Below, in pieces: positions 55,215-63,890 of a stretch of 64,000 nt of DNA. The position numbers and the translations under genes are program-made. How positions within the stretch are numbered: position 1 is the first letter of the stretch; each line of letters starts with the position of its first letter. Source of the stretch: Aldehydirespirator sp965221605 (GTDB taxonomy: Bacteria; Actinomycetota; Acidimicrobiia; Acidimicrobiales; Aldehydirespiratoraceae). The notes beneath the pieces were generated by a model. That model had not been told where the DNA came from and did not search any database. It was given only the letters and a program-made list of their open reading frames with translations. The stretch covers positions 124,001-188,000 of the forward strand of contig CBDCSK010000009.1 in NCBI GenBank assembly GCA_965221605.1, in the 5' to 3' direction.

Positions 55215-55229
55215 CCCGACTAAATCGGG
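55215..55229. terminator. Small hairpin in the AT-rich Fic/HNH spacer
   Basis: CCCGA, CTAAA, TCGGG forms a short perfect stem. The surrounding 55079-55299 spacer is unusually AT-rich for this window and holds no gene. Confidence 0.3.
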
Positions 55230-55299
55230 ACTCCTCTGATGAACTTTACATTATTTTATCTGACACTTACCTACAGATGTCATACCCCTATGGGATGCT

Positions 55300-56542
55300 G
55301 TGTGCATGTTGATCGAGGCTGCTCGACGGGCCGAGGCTGCGGTAAGGGAGATGCTGGCCTGGGCCGACGGCGGGAACGTCACCACCGGCGAACTGCGGGA
55401 CGCCCTGGCGATCTCCATGGCCATCTCCGGGGTCAACTCGGCATTCCAGGTTTCGGCGGCGGGTACGGTCGCGGGCCGGGAGCGTCACGGCGACGGCGGC
55501 GCGGAAGTGCTAGCCGCCTCTGCGGGGCTGTCGAGGCGAGAGGCCCACAGCCAGGTCAAGACATCCGAAGCACTGAGGGACGCCCCGAAGCTGCGAGACG
55601 CAGTGGCGGAGGGGCGGGTGTCAGTGGCCAACGCCAAGCGCTTGGCCGAGGCTGTCGGCAGGACCAGTGCCGCCGATGTCGAGTCTGACGGTGAGTTGTT
55701 GGCGAAGGCAGAGTCGTTGCGGCCCGAGGACTTCAGCCGTGAGGCCCGGCACTGGACGATGCAACGCCAGGGCGACAACGGCGAGTCCGAGTACGCCCGC
55801 CAGCGGGCGCGGCGTCGGGTACGGATCTGGGACGGCGACAACGGGATGGTGCACCTCCACGGCGAGTTCGACACCGCCACCGGCCGTCGCATCGGCAACC
55901 GGCTGCGAGCCGAGGCTGCCCGCATACACGACATCGACAGGAAGAACGCCGGCAACGATGGCGATGGCGACAGGCGTACCTTCGACCAGTGCATGGCCGA
56001 CGCCCTCGACAACCTCACGTCGAGTCGCAACACGAGCGCAGCAGACGGCGGCGGCAAGCCCTATGCCGATATCTGCGTGGTCGCCCACGTCGACGACGAA
56101 TCCGGAGAACTCATCTCCGAGATGCCCGGCGGGGGCCGCCTGCCGCGCTCAGTGCTCGACGAGTTGACGTGCAACTCGCTGATCACCCCGACCATCTACG
56201 ACCGGCGCGGCGTGCTGTTGTGGCAAGGCCACAGCAAACGCACCGCCACCGCCACCCAGCTCAAGGCACTCAAAGCCATCTACGGAGGCTGCTTCGCCTG
56301 CGGATTCGACTTCGACGCATGCCAAGCGCACCACGTCAGACCAGTGTCCCAGGGTGGCCGCACCGACATCGACAACCTTTTACCCGCCTGCTGGAGTTTG
56401 CCATAACAAGATCCACCACTTCGGCTGGCGGATCCACGGCCCACCCGGCAAACGCACCCTCCATCCCCCAGATTCGGTGACTCACGGACCCTCCCGCGCC
56501 CCCGAAGAACCGAGCCTCTTCCCGCTCACCAGCACGCCGTGA
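55300..56542 (+). pseudogene. DUF222-HNH endonuclease gene with a +1 frameshift
   Basis: Encodes a DUF222/13E12-repeat protein with a C-terminal HNH nuclease (GGCFACGFDFDACQAHHVRPV near residue 330). The reading frame closes at 56406 after P-A-C-W-S-L-P. In the next frame the motif continues as V-C-H-N-K-I-H-H-F-G-W and runs to a stop at 56542. One extra T in the run at 56397-56399 explains the shift; without it the HNH end reads C-W-S-C-H-N-K-I-H-H and the product is 413 residues. As written, the protein loses the last zinc cysteine and the catalytic-site histidines. It may be a sequencing error or a genuine knockout. These genes are multicopy in actinobacteria. Confidence 0.85.
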
Positions 56543-56639
56543 CTGGCATAGGAACGGTCCAACGGGGGTAGTCACGTCGCCGACCCTACCGACCCGCGGG
56601 GGTGGGCTCGCCGTGGTTGGTGATGCAGGTGAGTCGCTC

Positions 56640-57035
56640 TTAGGCGGGTGGTGCGCCTAGGACCTTGAGTCCGTGGTCGGCGGCGCTGGCGGCCAGTCGC
56701 ACGTCGAACGTGGCGACCGCACGGGCACGCTGGTTGAGAGCGGTGTCGAGCACGATGGCGTCGGGGAGCCGGAGTCCGGTCGCAGCCCGCAGCTGAGCCC
56801 ACCGCATCGGGGCGTCCGGGTCGACACCGGCCACGTCGAACGACGCCCGAAGCCCAGCCGAGGCCTCCTCGAGCACCCCGAGCCTCGCCGGTGCGACCAG
56901 GCACTCCGCGAGCGTTACCGGGTGCAGGATCGCATCCTCGTCGGCGATCTCGCGGGCCGTGGCCACCGCCCGGCCGTGATGGTCGTCGCCCGGGTCGCGC
57001 AGCGCCACGATCCAGCTTGCGTCGACCACGATCAC
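56640..57035 (-). CDS. PIN-domain toxin (VapC-like)
   Basis: A 131-residue PIN-domain ribonuclease. V-I-V-V-D-A-S-W-I-V-A-L opens the fold with the first Asp, then LAECLVA (Glu), LPDAIVLDTAL (Asp) and VATFDVRL (Asp) give the four acidic metal ligands. The GTG start at 57035 overlaps the antitoxin stop as GTGA, which fixes the start. It likely cleaves tRNA or rRNA when freed from its antitoxin. Confidence 0.88.
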   Translation of the reverse strand: MIVVDASWIVALRDPGDDHHGRAVATAREIADEDAILHPVTLAECLVAPARLGVLEEASAGLRASFDVAGVDPDAPMRWAQLRAATGLRLPDAIVLDTALNQRARAVATFDVRLAASAADHGLKVLGAPPA

Positions 57036-57244
57036 GCTGGCCAGTCCTCGGCCCGGTCGTAGAGGTCCCAGGAGCCCGGCAGCGAGCCGACCAGCTCCTC
57101 GCGGGCCCGAGACCGAGACGACGGCGACTGCCCGCCCTCGGCCCAGTCCCGCATGACGAGCAGGATGAGTTTGGGCCTGGGAACGCCGGTCCACCGCCGT
57201 GACGCCTCATCGAGGATCTCGGCGACGTCGTCCGTCTCGGTCAC
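57032..57244 (-). CDS. VapB-type antitoxin
   Basis: A 70-residue protein (V-T-E-T-D-D-V-A-E-I-L-D-E-A) translated ahead of the PIN toxin with a 4-base overlap. No well-known DNA-binding motif is clear, so the antitoxin role rests on size, order and coupling. The GTG at 57244 is preferred because the longer frame runs through the direct repeats at 57280-57302 that look like its operator. Confidence 0.7.
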   Translation of the reverse strand: MTETDDVAEILDEASRRWTGVPRPKLILLVMRDWAEGGQSPSSRSRAREELVGSLPGSWDLYDRAEDWPA

Positions 57245-57279
57245 AGCATGTCGAGGACGGCTGGTAGGCACAGCACAAA

Positions 57280-57302
57280 GTGTAACACCAGGTGCAACAC
57301 CA
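57280..57302. promoter_or_regulatory. Direct repeats upstream of the VapBC-type pair
   Basis: GTGTAACACCA (57280-57290) and GTGCAACACCA (57292-57302) differ at one of 11 positions and are separated by one base, 36 bases before the antitoxin start. Toxin-antitoxin operons are usually self-repressed through such iterated sites. Confidence 0.45.
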
Positions 57303-57336
57303 CTGCGTCGGGTGTGCCGACGCAAGCCCTACGGGG

Positions 57337-57411
57337 TGGAGGTGAGGGGATTCGAACCCCTGGCCTCCTCGATGCGACCGAGGCGCTCTAGCCAGACTGA
57401 GCTACACCCCC
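57337..57411 (-). tRNA. tRNA-Ala (anticodon CGC)
   Basis: A 75-base cloverleaf on the minus strand. The acceptor arms GGGGGTG and CACCTCC contain the G3:U70 pair that identifies alanine tRNA. The anticodon loop GTCGCAT gives CGC, and the T arm is AGGGGTTCGAATCCCCT. It borders the Fic/HNH/VapBC accessory patch. Confidence 0.97.
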
Positions 57412-57519
57412 GCGGGAGGGGCGAGTGTAGCGGCGCCTCCCCCCGCACCGGACGACCTCGCCGGCGAACGTGGGCTGCTCGCTGTCCCCCGGCGGCGTCC
57501 ATGTGCCGCCGGATCCGCC

Positions 57520-58002
57520 TCAGCCGTTGACGACTCGCCTCAAGGGCGTTACGACAACCTCGCTGGACGAGGGCCGCTGCGGATACAGCAGCCTCACCTC
57601 GGCCACGCCCGGAGCCGCCGGCTGCTGGCGGCGGGAGGCACCGAAGGTGAACAGCAGAAGGGCGGCATCGGCCAGTACGTGAATGGCCAGGGCGGCCACG
57701 CCCAGAGCGGGAATGGCCAGCAGGGAGGCGACGGCCACCGCCCCGAGAACCGCTATCACCTGGCGGCGGCGGGAGAGCGCCTGTTCGGCGGACCTGGGTG
57801 CGTCGAGCAGCTCGCCGCGGGACCGGGCTCCGCGGCCGGAACCTCCGGCGAATGCATGCCTGCGGTCCATGGACTTGAAGGGACGGTCGAAGTTCACCGC
57901 TCCGTTGGTTCGAGCCGGTTGAGAAGCCCGCCTCTCCCGGAACCACAGCACGAAGTACCCCAGCCACGCCGTCGCCAACACCGCCAACACGATGAGAGTC
58001 AC
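57520..58002 (-). CDS. SepX/GlpR-like divisome membrane protein
   Basis: A 160-residue protein with a transmembrane helix at the very N-terminus (V-T-L-I-V-L-A-V-L-A-T-A-W-L-G-Y), a basic RERR segment, the stretch FKSMDRR, and a second hydrophobic region (RRRQVIAVLGAVAV onward). This layout and the location beside moaC, moaA and moeA match the actinobacterial SepX/GlpR family, which acts in cell division (Streptomyces knowledge). Similarity is by pattern and synteny only. The start is GTG 58002. Confidence 0.55.
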   Translation of the reverse strand: MTLIVLAVLATAWLGYFVLWFRERRASQPARTNGAVNFDRPFKSMDRRHAFAGGSGRGARSRGELLDAPRSAEQALSRRRQVIAVLGAVAVASLLAIPALGVAALAIHVLADAALLLFTFGASRRQQPAAPGVAEVRLLYPQRPSSSEVVVTPLRRVVNG

Positions 58003-58143
58003 AGACCAGTTTCCTCCTCGTTCGATCGGATCGAGCCGCCGACGCCTCGGCGGGTGCGCACCAGACGCACCGCACGCCGCTTCGACGACCCGTACATGCA
58101 GACGACGGCTCCTTAAGAGTGGCAGGTAGCAATGGCCAAGTGG

Positions 58144-58169
58144 TGGATATCCGGGGTGGTCGATATCCA
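58144..58169. promoter_or_regulatory. Inverted repeat between moaC and the SepX-like gene
   Basis: TGGATATC, 10 bases, GATATCCA, exact 8-base arms, in the otherwise featureless 58003-58225 spacer. Possibly an operator for the downstream SepX-like gene. Confidence 0.3.
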
Positions 58170-58225
58170 ACTGGCGACATTCACGGTCCGTCACCGCGAG
58201 CCGCGCCGAGCCGGTCAGCCGGCGA

Positions 58226-58699
58226 TCACGTCTCCTCGCGGCGATAGGTGCCCGAGCGTCCGCCGCTCTTCTCCCACAGTGCGATGTCCGTGATCGTCAT
58301 GGACCGATCCTTCGACTTGCACATGTCGTAGATGGTCAGCGCGGCCACGCTGCACGCGGTCAGCGCCTCCATCTCCACACCGGTGCGGTCGATCGTCTCG
58401 ACCGTCGCCTCGATCCCGACCGAGTCGTCGAGAACCTCGAAGTCCACCGCCACCGAGCTGATGGCCAGGCCGTGGCAGAGCGGCACCAGTTCGGAGGTCC
58501 GCTTGGCGGCCTGGATCCCGGCCACCCGGGCTACGGCCAGCACGTCGCCCTTGCCTATCTCGCCCTGGCGCAGGGCTCGAGCCACCCCGGACGCCATCCG
58601 CACCCGGCCCCTGGCGACGGCCCGGCGGTGGCTGGGCTCCTTCGATGACACATCCACCATCCGGGCCCGTCCCTGGGGATCGAGATGGGTGAAGCCCAA
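58226..58699 (-). CDS. moaC: Cyclic pyranopterin monophosphate synthase
   Basis: Second step of molybdenum cofactor synthesis, closing the cyclic pyranopterin. The 157-residue protein has FTHLD at the N-terminus, ARMVDVSSK, KGDVLAVARVAGIQAAKRTSELVPLCHG-like core motifs and the C-terminal IYDMCKSKDRSM. The start appears to be TTG 58699. It works on the product of the adjacent MoaA. Confidence 0.95.
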   Translation of the reverse strand: MGFTHLDPQGRARMVDVSSKEPSHRRAVARGRVRMASGVARALRQGEIGKGDVLAVARVAGIQAAKRTSELVPLCHGLAISSVAVDFEVLDDSVGIEATVETIDRTGVEMEALTACSVAALTIYDMCKSKDRSMTITDIALWEKSGGRSGTYRREET

Positions 58700-58736
58700 C
58701 GCTCAGCCGCCGATCTCACTGACGCGCCGGGAGACC

Positions 58737-59720
58737 TCAGCCGCCGATCTGCGACATGGAGCGGCGAGGCTTGATGAAGTTCACCCGGTTGATCTGGTGA
58801 CCGGCCCACTTCGACGCCACCGACGCCTCCAGCGCGGCCGCGAGCTCGTCGTCGTCAGCGCCGGCCCGCAGCAGGGCCCGCACATCGGTCTCGGTCACCG
58901 CGAACAGGCAGTTGCGGAACTGCCCGTCGGCTGTCAGGCGCACCCGGTCGCACGTCGAGCAGAACGAGTCACTGACCGACGCCACGATCCCTACCGACCC
59001 GGACCCGTCGGCGAACCGGTACCGGGTGGCAGGCGCAGACGTCCGCTCGACCGGCTCCACCGGACAGGCATCGTCGACACGGGCCAGGATCTCGTTCACC
59101 GGAACCACCAGGTCGTTGGTCCAGATGCCGTCGGCGTCGAGGGGCATGAACTCGATGAACCGGACCTCGACGCCCTTGGCCCTCCCGAACTCCACGAAGT
59201 CGGCGATCTCGTCGTCGTTGACGCCGCGCATCACCACGCAGTTGACCTTGACCGGATCGAAGCCGGCCTCGATGGCCGCGTCGATGCCGTCGAGCACCCG
59301 GTCGAGGCTGTCGCGCCGGGTCAGCTCGGCGAAGCGGGGCGCCTGGAGCGAGTCCAGCGACACGTTCACCCGGCGCAAGCCCGCGGCCCGAAGGTCGGCG
59401 GCCAGCAGCGGCAGCGACACGCCGTTGGTGGTCATGGCCAGGTCGGTGTCCAGCTCGGCCAGCATCCCGACCAGCACCGGCAGGTTGGCCCGCACGGTGG
59501 GCTCGCCGCCGGTGAGGCGGATGCCGTCGACCCCGTAGCGGTCGACCATGATCCGGGCCAACCGGGCGATCTCCTCGAAAGTAAGCAGGTCGTCGCGGGG
59601 CACCCACTCGAGGCCCTCTGCGGGCATGCAGTAGGTGCAGCGGAAGTTGCACCGGTCCGTGACCGAGATCCTCAGGTCGCGGTGGACCCGCCCGAAGCCG
59701 TCGACGAGCTGCTCCGCCAT
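58737..59720 (-). CDS. moaA: GTP 3',8-cyclase
   Basis: Radical SAM enzyme that starts molybdopterin synthesis from GTP. It has the N-terminal cluster CNFRCTYC, the central LTGGEPTVR, the C-terminal cluster cysteines FCSTCDRVRL and NCLF, and the conserved C-terminal Gly-Gly (I-G-G). It is about 327 residues long. A GTG one codon earlier (59723) is possible. MoaC follows 37 bases later. Confidence 0.96.
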   Translation of the reverse strand: MAEQLVDGFGRVHRDLRISVTDRCNFRCTYCMPAEGLEWVPRDDLLTFEEIARLARIMVDRYGVDGIRLTGGEPTVRANLPVLVGMLAELDTDLAMTTNGVSLPLLAADLRAAGLRRVNVSLDSLQAPRFAELTRRDSLDRVLDGIDAAIEAGFDPVKVNCVVMRGVNDDEIADFVEFGRAKGVEVRFIEFMPLDADGIWTNDLVVPVNEILARVDDACPVEPVERTSAPATRYRFADGSGSVGIVASVSDSFCSTCDRVRLTADGQFRNCLFAVTETDVRALLRAGADDDELAAALEASVASKWAGHQINRVNFIKPRRSMSQIGG

Positions 59721-59778
59721 CACTGTGCAGGCTAGCGGCGCGCTCAGAGGCCGAGCGAATGGGACGGCGCGGACACGC

Positions 59779-60987
59779 TCAGAGCACGATCACGTCGACC
59801 GGGTCGCCCACCTTGGGGTGGACGCCGTCGGGCACCACCGCCAGCGCGTCGGCGCGGGTCATGGCCGCCAGCTGGTGGGAGCCCTGGCCACCGGAGCTGG
59901 CCACCCGCAACACGCCGCGCTCGTCGCGGGTGGCTGCCACCCGCACGAAGTGGGTCTTGCCGTCGCTGCGGTGACCGAGATCGTCGTCGCTGACCGCCCG
60001 CACCAGTCGTGGGCCGAGATCGTCGGCGCCGTGGCCCGCCATGGCCCTCAGCCCGGGCTTGGCCAGCAGCTCGAAGCTCACCATCGACGACACCGGGTTA
60101 CCCGGAAGGCCGAACACCGGGGTCCCATCGACCAGACCGAAGGCGAACGGCTTGGCCGGTTTGATGGCGATCTGCATCCAGCGCATGTCGCCGATCTCGT
60201 CCAGCACCACCTTCACGTAGTCGAAGTCCCCCATCGACACGCCCCCCGACGAGAGCACCGCGTCGCAGTCCGCCGCGCCGGCCAGAAAAGCCTTGGAGAT
60301 GTCGTCGGGACGGTCGGGCGCGATCCCCAGGTCCACGCCCTCGAAGCCGGCCTCCGACACCAGCGAGAGCAGCGTCCGGCGGTTGGTGTCGCGGATCTGG
60401 CCCCTCCGCAACGGTCCGGGCGTGTCCGCGAGCTCGTCGCCGGTTGACAGCACCCCCACCCGGGGCCGGCCGTGGGCCGCCACCTCGTAGGCGCCCACCG
60501 CGGCCAGCAAGCCGACCCGGCCCGGTGTCACCAGCGTGCCCGCGGCGAGCACCTGCTCCCCGGCGGCCACGTCCTCGCCGGGATGGCGGATGTGGTTGCC
60601 CTCCTTGACGGAGGCCTCCACCCTCACCCGGTCGCCGGAGCCGCCGGCCGGGCTGGTCAGCTCCACCTTCACCACCGCGTCCGCGCCCGGCGGGATGGGC
60701 GCTCCGGTCATGATGCGGGCCGCCTGGGCCTCCCCGACGTGCAGCGAGCCGTCGTCGCCGGCGCCGATCGTCCCGACCACGTCGAGCTCCACCGGGGCGC
60801 CGAGCGTGTCGGCCGCTCTCAGGGCGTAGCCGTCCATGGCGGTGTTGGCGAAGGCCGGGATCGGCTCCGATGACGTGACCGGCTGGGCCAGCACCAGGCC
60901 GAGGGCCTCATCCAGCGGGACCCTCCGGGCCGGGAGCGTCCCGACCCGGGAAAGGATGTGTTCCCGGGCCTCCTCAAGGGGAATCAT
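59779..60987 (-). CDS. moeA: Molybdopterin molybdenumtransferase
   Basis: Inserts molybdenum into adenylylated molybdopterin. The 402-residue product has the MoeA N-terminus, NTAMDGYALRAAD, the GEDV-type loop HPGEDVAAGE, VGVLSTGDEL and the MoaB/Mog-like domain with SSGGVSMGDFD and FGLPGNPVSS. With moaA and moaC it forms a partial Moco cluster. Confidence 0.95.
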   Translation of the reverse strand: MIPLEEAREHILSRVGTLPARRVPLDEALGLVLAQPVTSSEPIPAFANTAMDGYALRAADTLGAPVELDVVGTIGAGDDGSLHVGEAQAARIMTGAPIPPGADAVVKVELTSPAGGSGDRVRVEASVKEGNHIRHPGEDVAAGEQVLAAGTLVTPGRVGLLAAVGAYEVAAHGRPRVGVLSTGDELADTPGPLRRGQIRDTNRRTLLSLVSEAGFEGVDLGIAPDRPDDISKAFLAGAADCDAVLSSGGVSMGDFDYVKVVLDEIGDMRWMQIAIKPAKPFAFGLVDGTPVFGLPGNPVSSMVSFELLAKPGLRAMAGHGADDLGPRLVRAVSDDDLGHRSDGKTHFVRVAATRDERGVLRVASSGGQGSHQLAAMTRADALAVVPDGVHPKVGDPVDVIVL

Positions 60988-61056
60988 CTCAGCCCTCTCC
61001 TCTCCCGCTCCGGCGGCCGGACGCCGCAGCCGGGTCGGACCCGGCCGGGTCCGAGG

Positions 61057-61641
61057 TCAAGTCTTGAGCCTTCGCTCGGTGCCGCGCCACAGCCGCACGA
61101 TATTGCCGTGGTGCCGCATTGCCATCACCCCCATCACCACGGCCGCCACAACGACTTCGGGCCCGGGCCAGCCCAGCACGAGGGCCAGCACCGGGTAGAC
61201 GACGCCCACACTCAGGGAGCCGAGCGCGGCCACCCTGGTCAGGCGCACCATGCCGAAGAACACCACGACGCAGATCAGGCCGATGATCGGGTCCAGGACC
61301 AGGCCGCCGCCGCCCGCGGTCGCCATCCCCTTGCCGCCCCGGAAGCGTCTCAGGACCGGCCACACGTGGCCCGCCACCGCACCGATCCAGGCCGCCATCG
61401 CCTCGGGCCGGTCCCACAGCAGCAGGGCCACGCCGATGGGCAGAGCTCCCTTGGCCATGTCGCCCAGAGCCACCGCCACGCCGGCGAGGCGCCCGCCCAG
61501 GCGGTAGATGTTGGTGGCGCCCGGGTTCCCCGACCCTTCGCTGGTGGGGTCGTGGCCGATCTTGAGCCCTACCAGCGTCGCGGTGGGGAACATGCCGGCC
61601 CCGTAGGCCGCGACGAAGGCGACGACCATCCACACCGTCAC
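61057..61641 (-). CDS. plsY: Glycerol-3-phosphate acyltransferase PlsY
   Basis: Membrane acyltransferase that uses acyl-phosphate to acylate glycerol 3-phosphate. The 194-residue product has about five membrane helices and the signatures GSGNPGATN near 41-49 and RGGKGMATAGG. The GTG at 61641 gives the usual short N-terminus. Confidence 0.92.
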   Translation of the reverse strand: MTVWMVVAFVAAYGAGMFPTATLVGLKIGHDPTSEGSGNPGATNIYRLGGRLAGVAVALGDMAKGALPIGVALLLWDRPEAMAAWIGAVAGHVWPVLRRFRGGKGMATAGGGGLVLDPIIGLICVVVFFGMVRLTRVAALGSLSVGVVYPVLALVLGWPGPEVVVAAVVMGVMAMRHHGNIVRLWRGTERRLKT

Positions 61642-61733
61642 GCCCGAATCGTAGAGCGAGCGCGGATGGCGGGCGAACCTGGTCGATGCAGGCACGGTGT
61701 CGCGGTTTCGAGGTGCGGTTATCCTTCGCCGCC

Positions 61734-62138
61734 GTGCCGATGTACGACTACCGCTGCGAACGCTGTTCGGTGCAGTTCGAGGTGAGGCAGTCGTTCAGCG
61801 AGGATTCGCTCTCCGTTTGCCCGCCCGAAGGGGGGCCGGCTTCGTGCGTCGCGCCGGGCGAGGGGCCGGTCAAGAAGGTGTTCAGCGGCGTGGCCATCGC
61901 ATTCAAGGGCGACGGCTTCTACAAGAACGACCACGGCGCCAACGCCAAGGGCCGCCGCAAGGAGCGGGAGTCGGACTCCTCCAAGGACTCGTCCGGCTCG
62001 TCTTCGTCGAAGGAGTCCTCCAAGGAGCCGTCGAGCAAGGACTCGTCCTCCAAGGAGTCTTCGAGCAAGGACTCGTCCTCGAGTTCGAGCGGCGGCCGGG
62101 CGAAGGCCGACGCCAGCACCTCGTCGTCCTCCTCCTAA
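61734..62138 (+). CDS. FmdB-type zinc-ribbon protein with Ser/Lys-rich tail
   Basis: A 134-residue protein. The N-terminal FmdB/CxxC ribbon is M-P-M-Y-D-Y-R-C-E-R-C, with a degenerate second cysteine pair (SVCPPEGGPASC), followed by KKVFSG and FKGDGFYKND, typical of the family. The last ~50 residues are a low-complexity tail built from repeats such as S-S-K-E-S-S and S-S-K-D-S-S. GTG 61734 gives the family N-terminus. Function unknown; the tail is probably disordered. Confidence 0.85.
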   Translation: MPMYDYRCERCSVQFEVRQSFSEDSLSVCPPEGGPASCVAPGEGPVKKVFSGVAIAFKGDGFYKNDHGANAKGRRKERESDSSKDSSGSSSSKESSKEPSSKDSSSKESSSKDSSSSSSGGRAKADASTSSSSS

Positions 62139-62149
62139 CGTCCCGGACC

Positions 62150-62154
62150 CTTAG
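62150..62154. repeat. Left target-site duplication of the IS1380 element
   Basis: CTTAG, repeated at 63775-63779. Five bases is in the normal range for IS1380-type insertions. Confidence 0.7.
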
Positions 62155-63774
62155 CCTGAATCCACCGGTGGGCTGGTCGGGGTGGCTGGTTTTGGTTGTT
62201 GTGGGCGGTGTTGGTCTGGTTTGGCTGTTGTGGGTGCTGTTGGGGCGTGTGGGGTCGGCGGCTGGGGTTGTGGCTGGTTGGTGGCGCTGGGGGTGTGTGC
62301 TGGGTGGCGCCGGGTCCCGGGGGGTTGTGCTTTAGATGAGTTGGGGCAGGTTGCGGGTGTGGGCCAGCGCGGTGGTGAATTGGTGTGCCCAGGGCCAGTT
62401 GAGCGGCAGGCGGAGTTTGTGTCGGTGGCTGTGGTTGACGAGGCGTCCGGGGACGGCGAGCAGCCGCCGGCGGACGGTGGCGGCGACGGTGAGCCGTTCG
62501 GGGTGGTTGGTGTGTGCGAGGCGGGCGGTCCAGCGGGCGAGGTTGTGGGCGAGCGCGGCGCAGGCGAGGTGGGCGCCGTTGGCGAAGAATCTTCCCGAGG
62601 GGCAGTGGGCTAGTCCATTGTCTTTGAGGTCTCTGATGGCGAGCTCGACTCGGGCGTGGCCGCGGTGGTAGGCGTCGGCGGTTTCGGTGTCGAGGCCGTC
62701 TCTGTTGGTGACGAAGCAGTGGTGGCGCCAGTTGGGCCACAGCTCGCGTTGGGGGCCTTCTGGGAGGCGGGTGCGGCGCACGACGAGGCGCAGCTTTCGG
62801 GGGCCTTGGGGGTCGCGGCGGCTCGTTGTGATGGCGCTCTCGGCGACCTGGGCTTCCCCGTCGGGGTAGGCGATCGGCGTCCAGGCGGTTTCGTCGATGC
62901 CGTCGATGGCTGCTTTGACTTTGGCGTTGTTGGGGATCGTGACCGACCAGCGGGCCTTGTATGCGTCGAGCTTCGCGATCAGCGCATAGGAGAAGAACCC
63001 CGCGTCGGCGCGCACCGTCACCGCCGCGTGCGGCGCGAGGCGCCTGAGCCTCGCGAGGGTCTCCGCGGCGAAGCGGACATGGCCGCGTTGAGAGGACCCC
63101 GACCGCATCCGGGCGTGGACGACCTCGCCGGTGTCGTCGCGCACTGCCGCCAGCGGGTGGTATCCCCAAACCTTGGTGTGGCCATAGGCCGCGCCCTGCT
63201 TGGACTTGCCGTGGACCTCACACACCGTCGAGTCCAGATCCACCGTCATCTCCGCCGCTGCCGGCGCCGCGCCCACAGACCACGCCCGGCCCAGCGCCAG
63301 CTCCAGAGCCCGGTCGAGCTGACGGACATGGCCGAACGTGAAGGACCGCAGCCACGTCCCCAACGTCGACGGAGCCGCCACCGCGAACGGCAGCACCGCT
63401 GAAGCGGACCCGGCCCGCAGCCTGTCGGCGTCGCCGATGTGTGACCCTCCCACCAGCATCGACGCCACCACCGACAACGCCTTCGCCCCGGACCCCCGCC
63501 CCGACTCCGGCGGGCGCACCACCTCATCGATGAGCGACTCCAAACCCAGCCGGCCCATCACCGTGCCCGCCAACAGAAGCCCCGCGTCGGCCACCAGCGA
63601 AGCGTCGTCGAACACCGCCTCGATCCCGTCGATCCCGCCCGCTATGCTGCTCACAGGAAGTGCCTCCTCACATGGCCAGAATGACCGTTGCTTCAAACAG
63701 CATTCTCCCATGTCAGGAGGCCTTTCCGGTGGACGCGCCAACCCCACAAACCTCACCGCATCGGTGGATCCAGG
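62155..63774 (-). mobile_element. IS1380-family insertion sequence, 1620 bp
   Basis: The ends are inverted repeats CCTGAATCCACCGGTG (62155-62170) and, on the other strand, CCTGGATCCACCGATG (63759-63774), 14 of 16 identical, flanked by the direct repeat CTTAG. It carries one uninterrupted transposase gene, so it may still be mobile. It landed 12 bases after the FmdB-like gene without breaking it. The left 160 bases (62171-62331) are non-coding and extremely G/T-rich on the plus strand. Confidence 0.88.
62332..63654 (-). CDS. IS1380-family transposase
   Basis: A 440-residue DDE transposase. It has VDLDSTVCEVHGKSKQGA with the first catalytic Asp near residue 140, VRADAGFFSY with the second, and HRGHARVELAIRDLKDNG with the acidic residue. 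GTG 63654 is preferred because a GAGGAGG ribosome site stands about 10 bases upstream and the frame beyond it is not conserved-looking. No frameshift is seen, so the enzyme appears functional. Confidence 0.92.
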   Translation of the reverse strand: MSSIAGGIDGIEAVFDDASLVADAGLLLAGTVMGRLGLESLIDEVVRPPESGRGSGAKALSVVASMLVGGSHIGDADRLRAGSASAVLPFAVAAPSTLGTWLRSFTFGHVRQLDRALELALGRAWSVGAAPAAAEMTVDLDSTVCEVHGKSKQGAAYGHTKVWGYHPLAAVRDDTGEVVHARMRSGSSQRGHVRFAAETLARLRRLAPHAAVTVRADAGFFSYALIAKLDAYKARWSVTIPNNAKVKAAIDGIDETAWTPIAYPDGEAQVAESAITTSRRDPQGPRKLRLVVRRTRLPEGPQRELWPNWRHHCFVTNRDGLDTETADAYHRGHARVELAIRDLKDNGLAHCPSGRFFANGAHLACAALAHNLARWTARLAHTNHPERLTVAATVRRRLLAVPGRLVNHSHRHKLRLPLNWPWAHQFTTALAHTRNLPQLI

Positions 63775-63779
63775 CTTAG
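63775..63779. repeat. Right target-site duplication of the IS1380 element
   Basis: CTTAG, matching 62150-62154, directly after the right inverted repeat. Confidence 0.7.
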
Positions 63780-63890
63780 CGTTCCGGGCCGCTCGTCGCA
63801 CCTGGCGACCGTCCCAGCGGTTGGGAGCATCCCGAGCGCAGGGAACTCCGCACGCCCGCCGGCCCGCGCCGGTCGACCAGAGGAGGCTCG

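Noticed and set aside
55300..56542. DUF222-HNH gene as a group I or II intron endonuclease
   Set aside because: No intron structure flanks it; DUF222-HNH genes are stand-alone repeated genes in actinobacteria.
61057..61641. plsY and plsC as a horizontally acquired lipid pathway
   Set aside because: Both are ordinary core genes with normal composition and neighbours.
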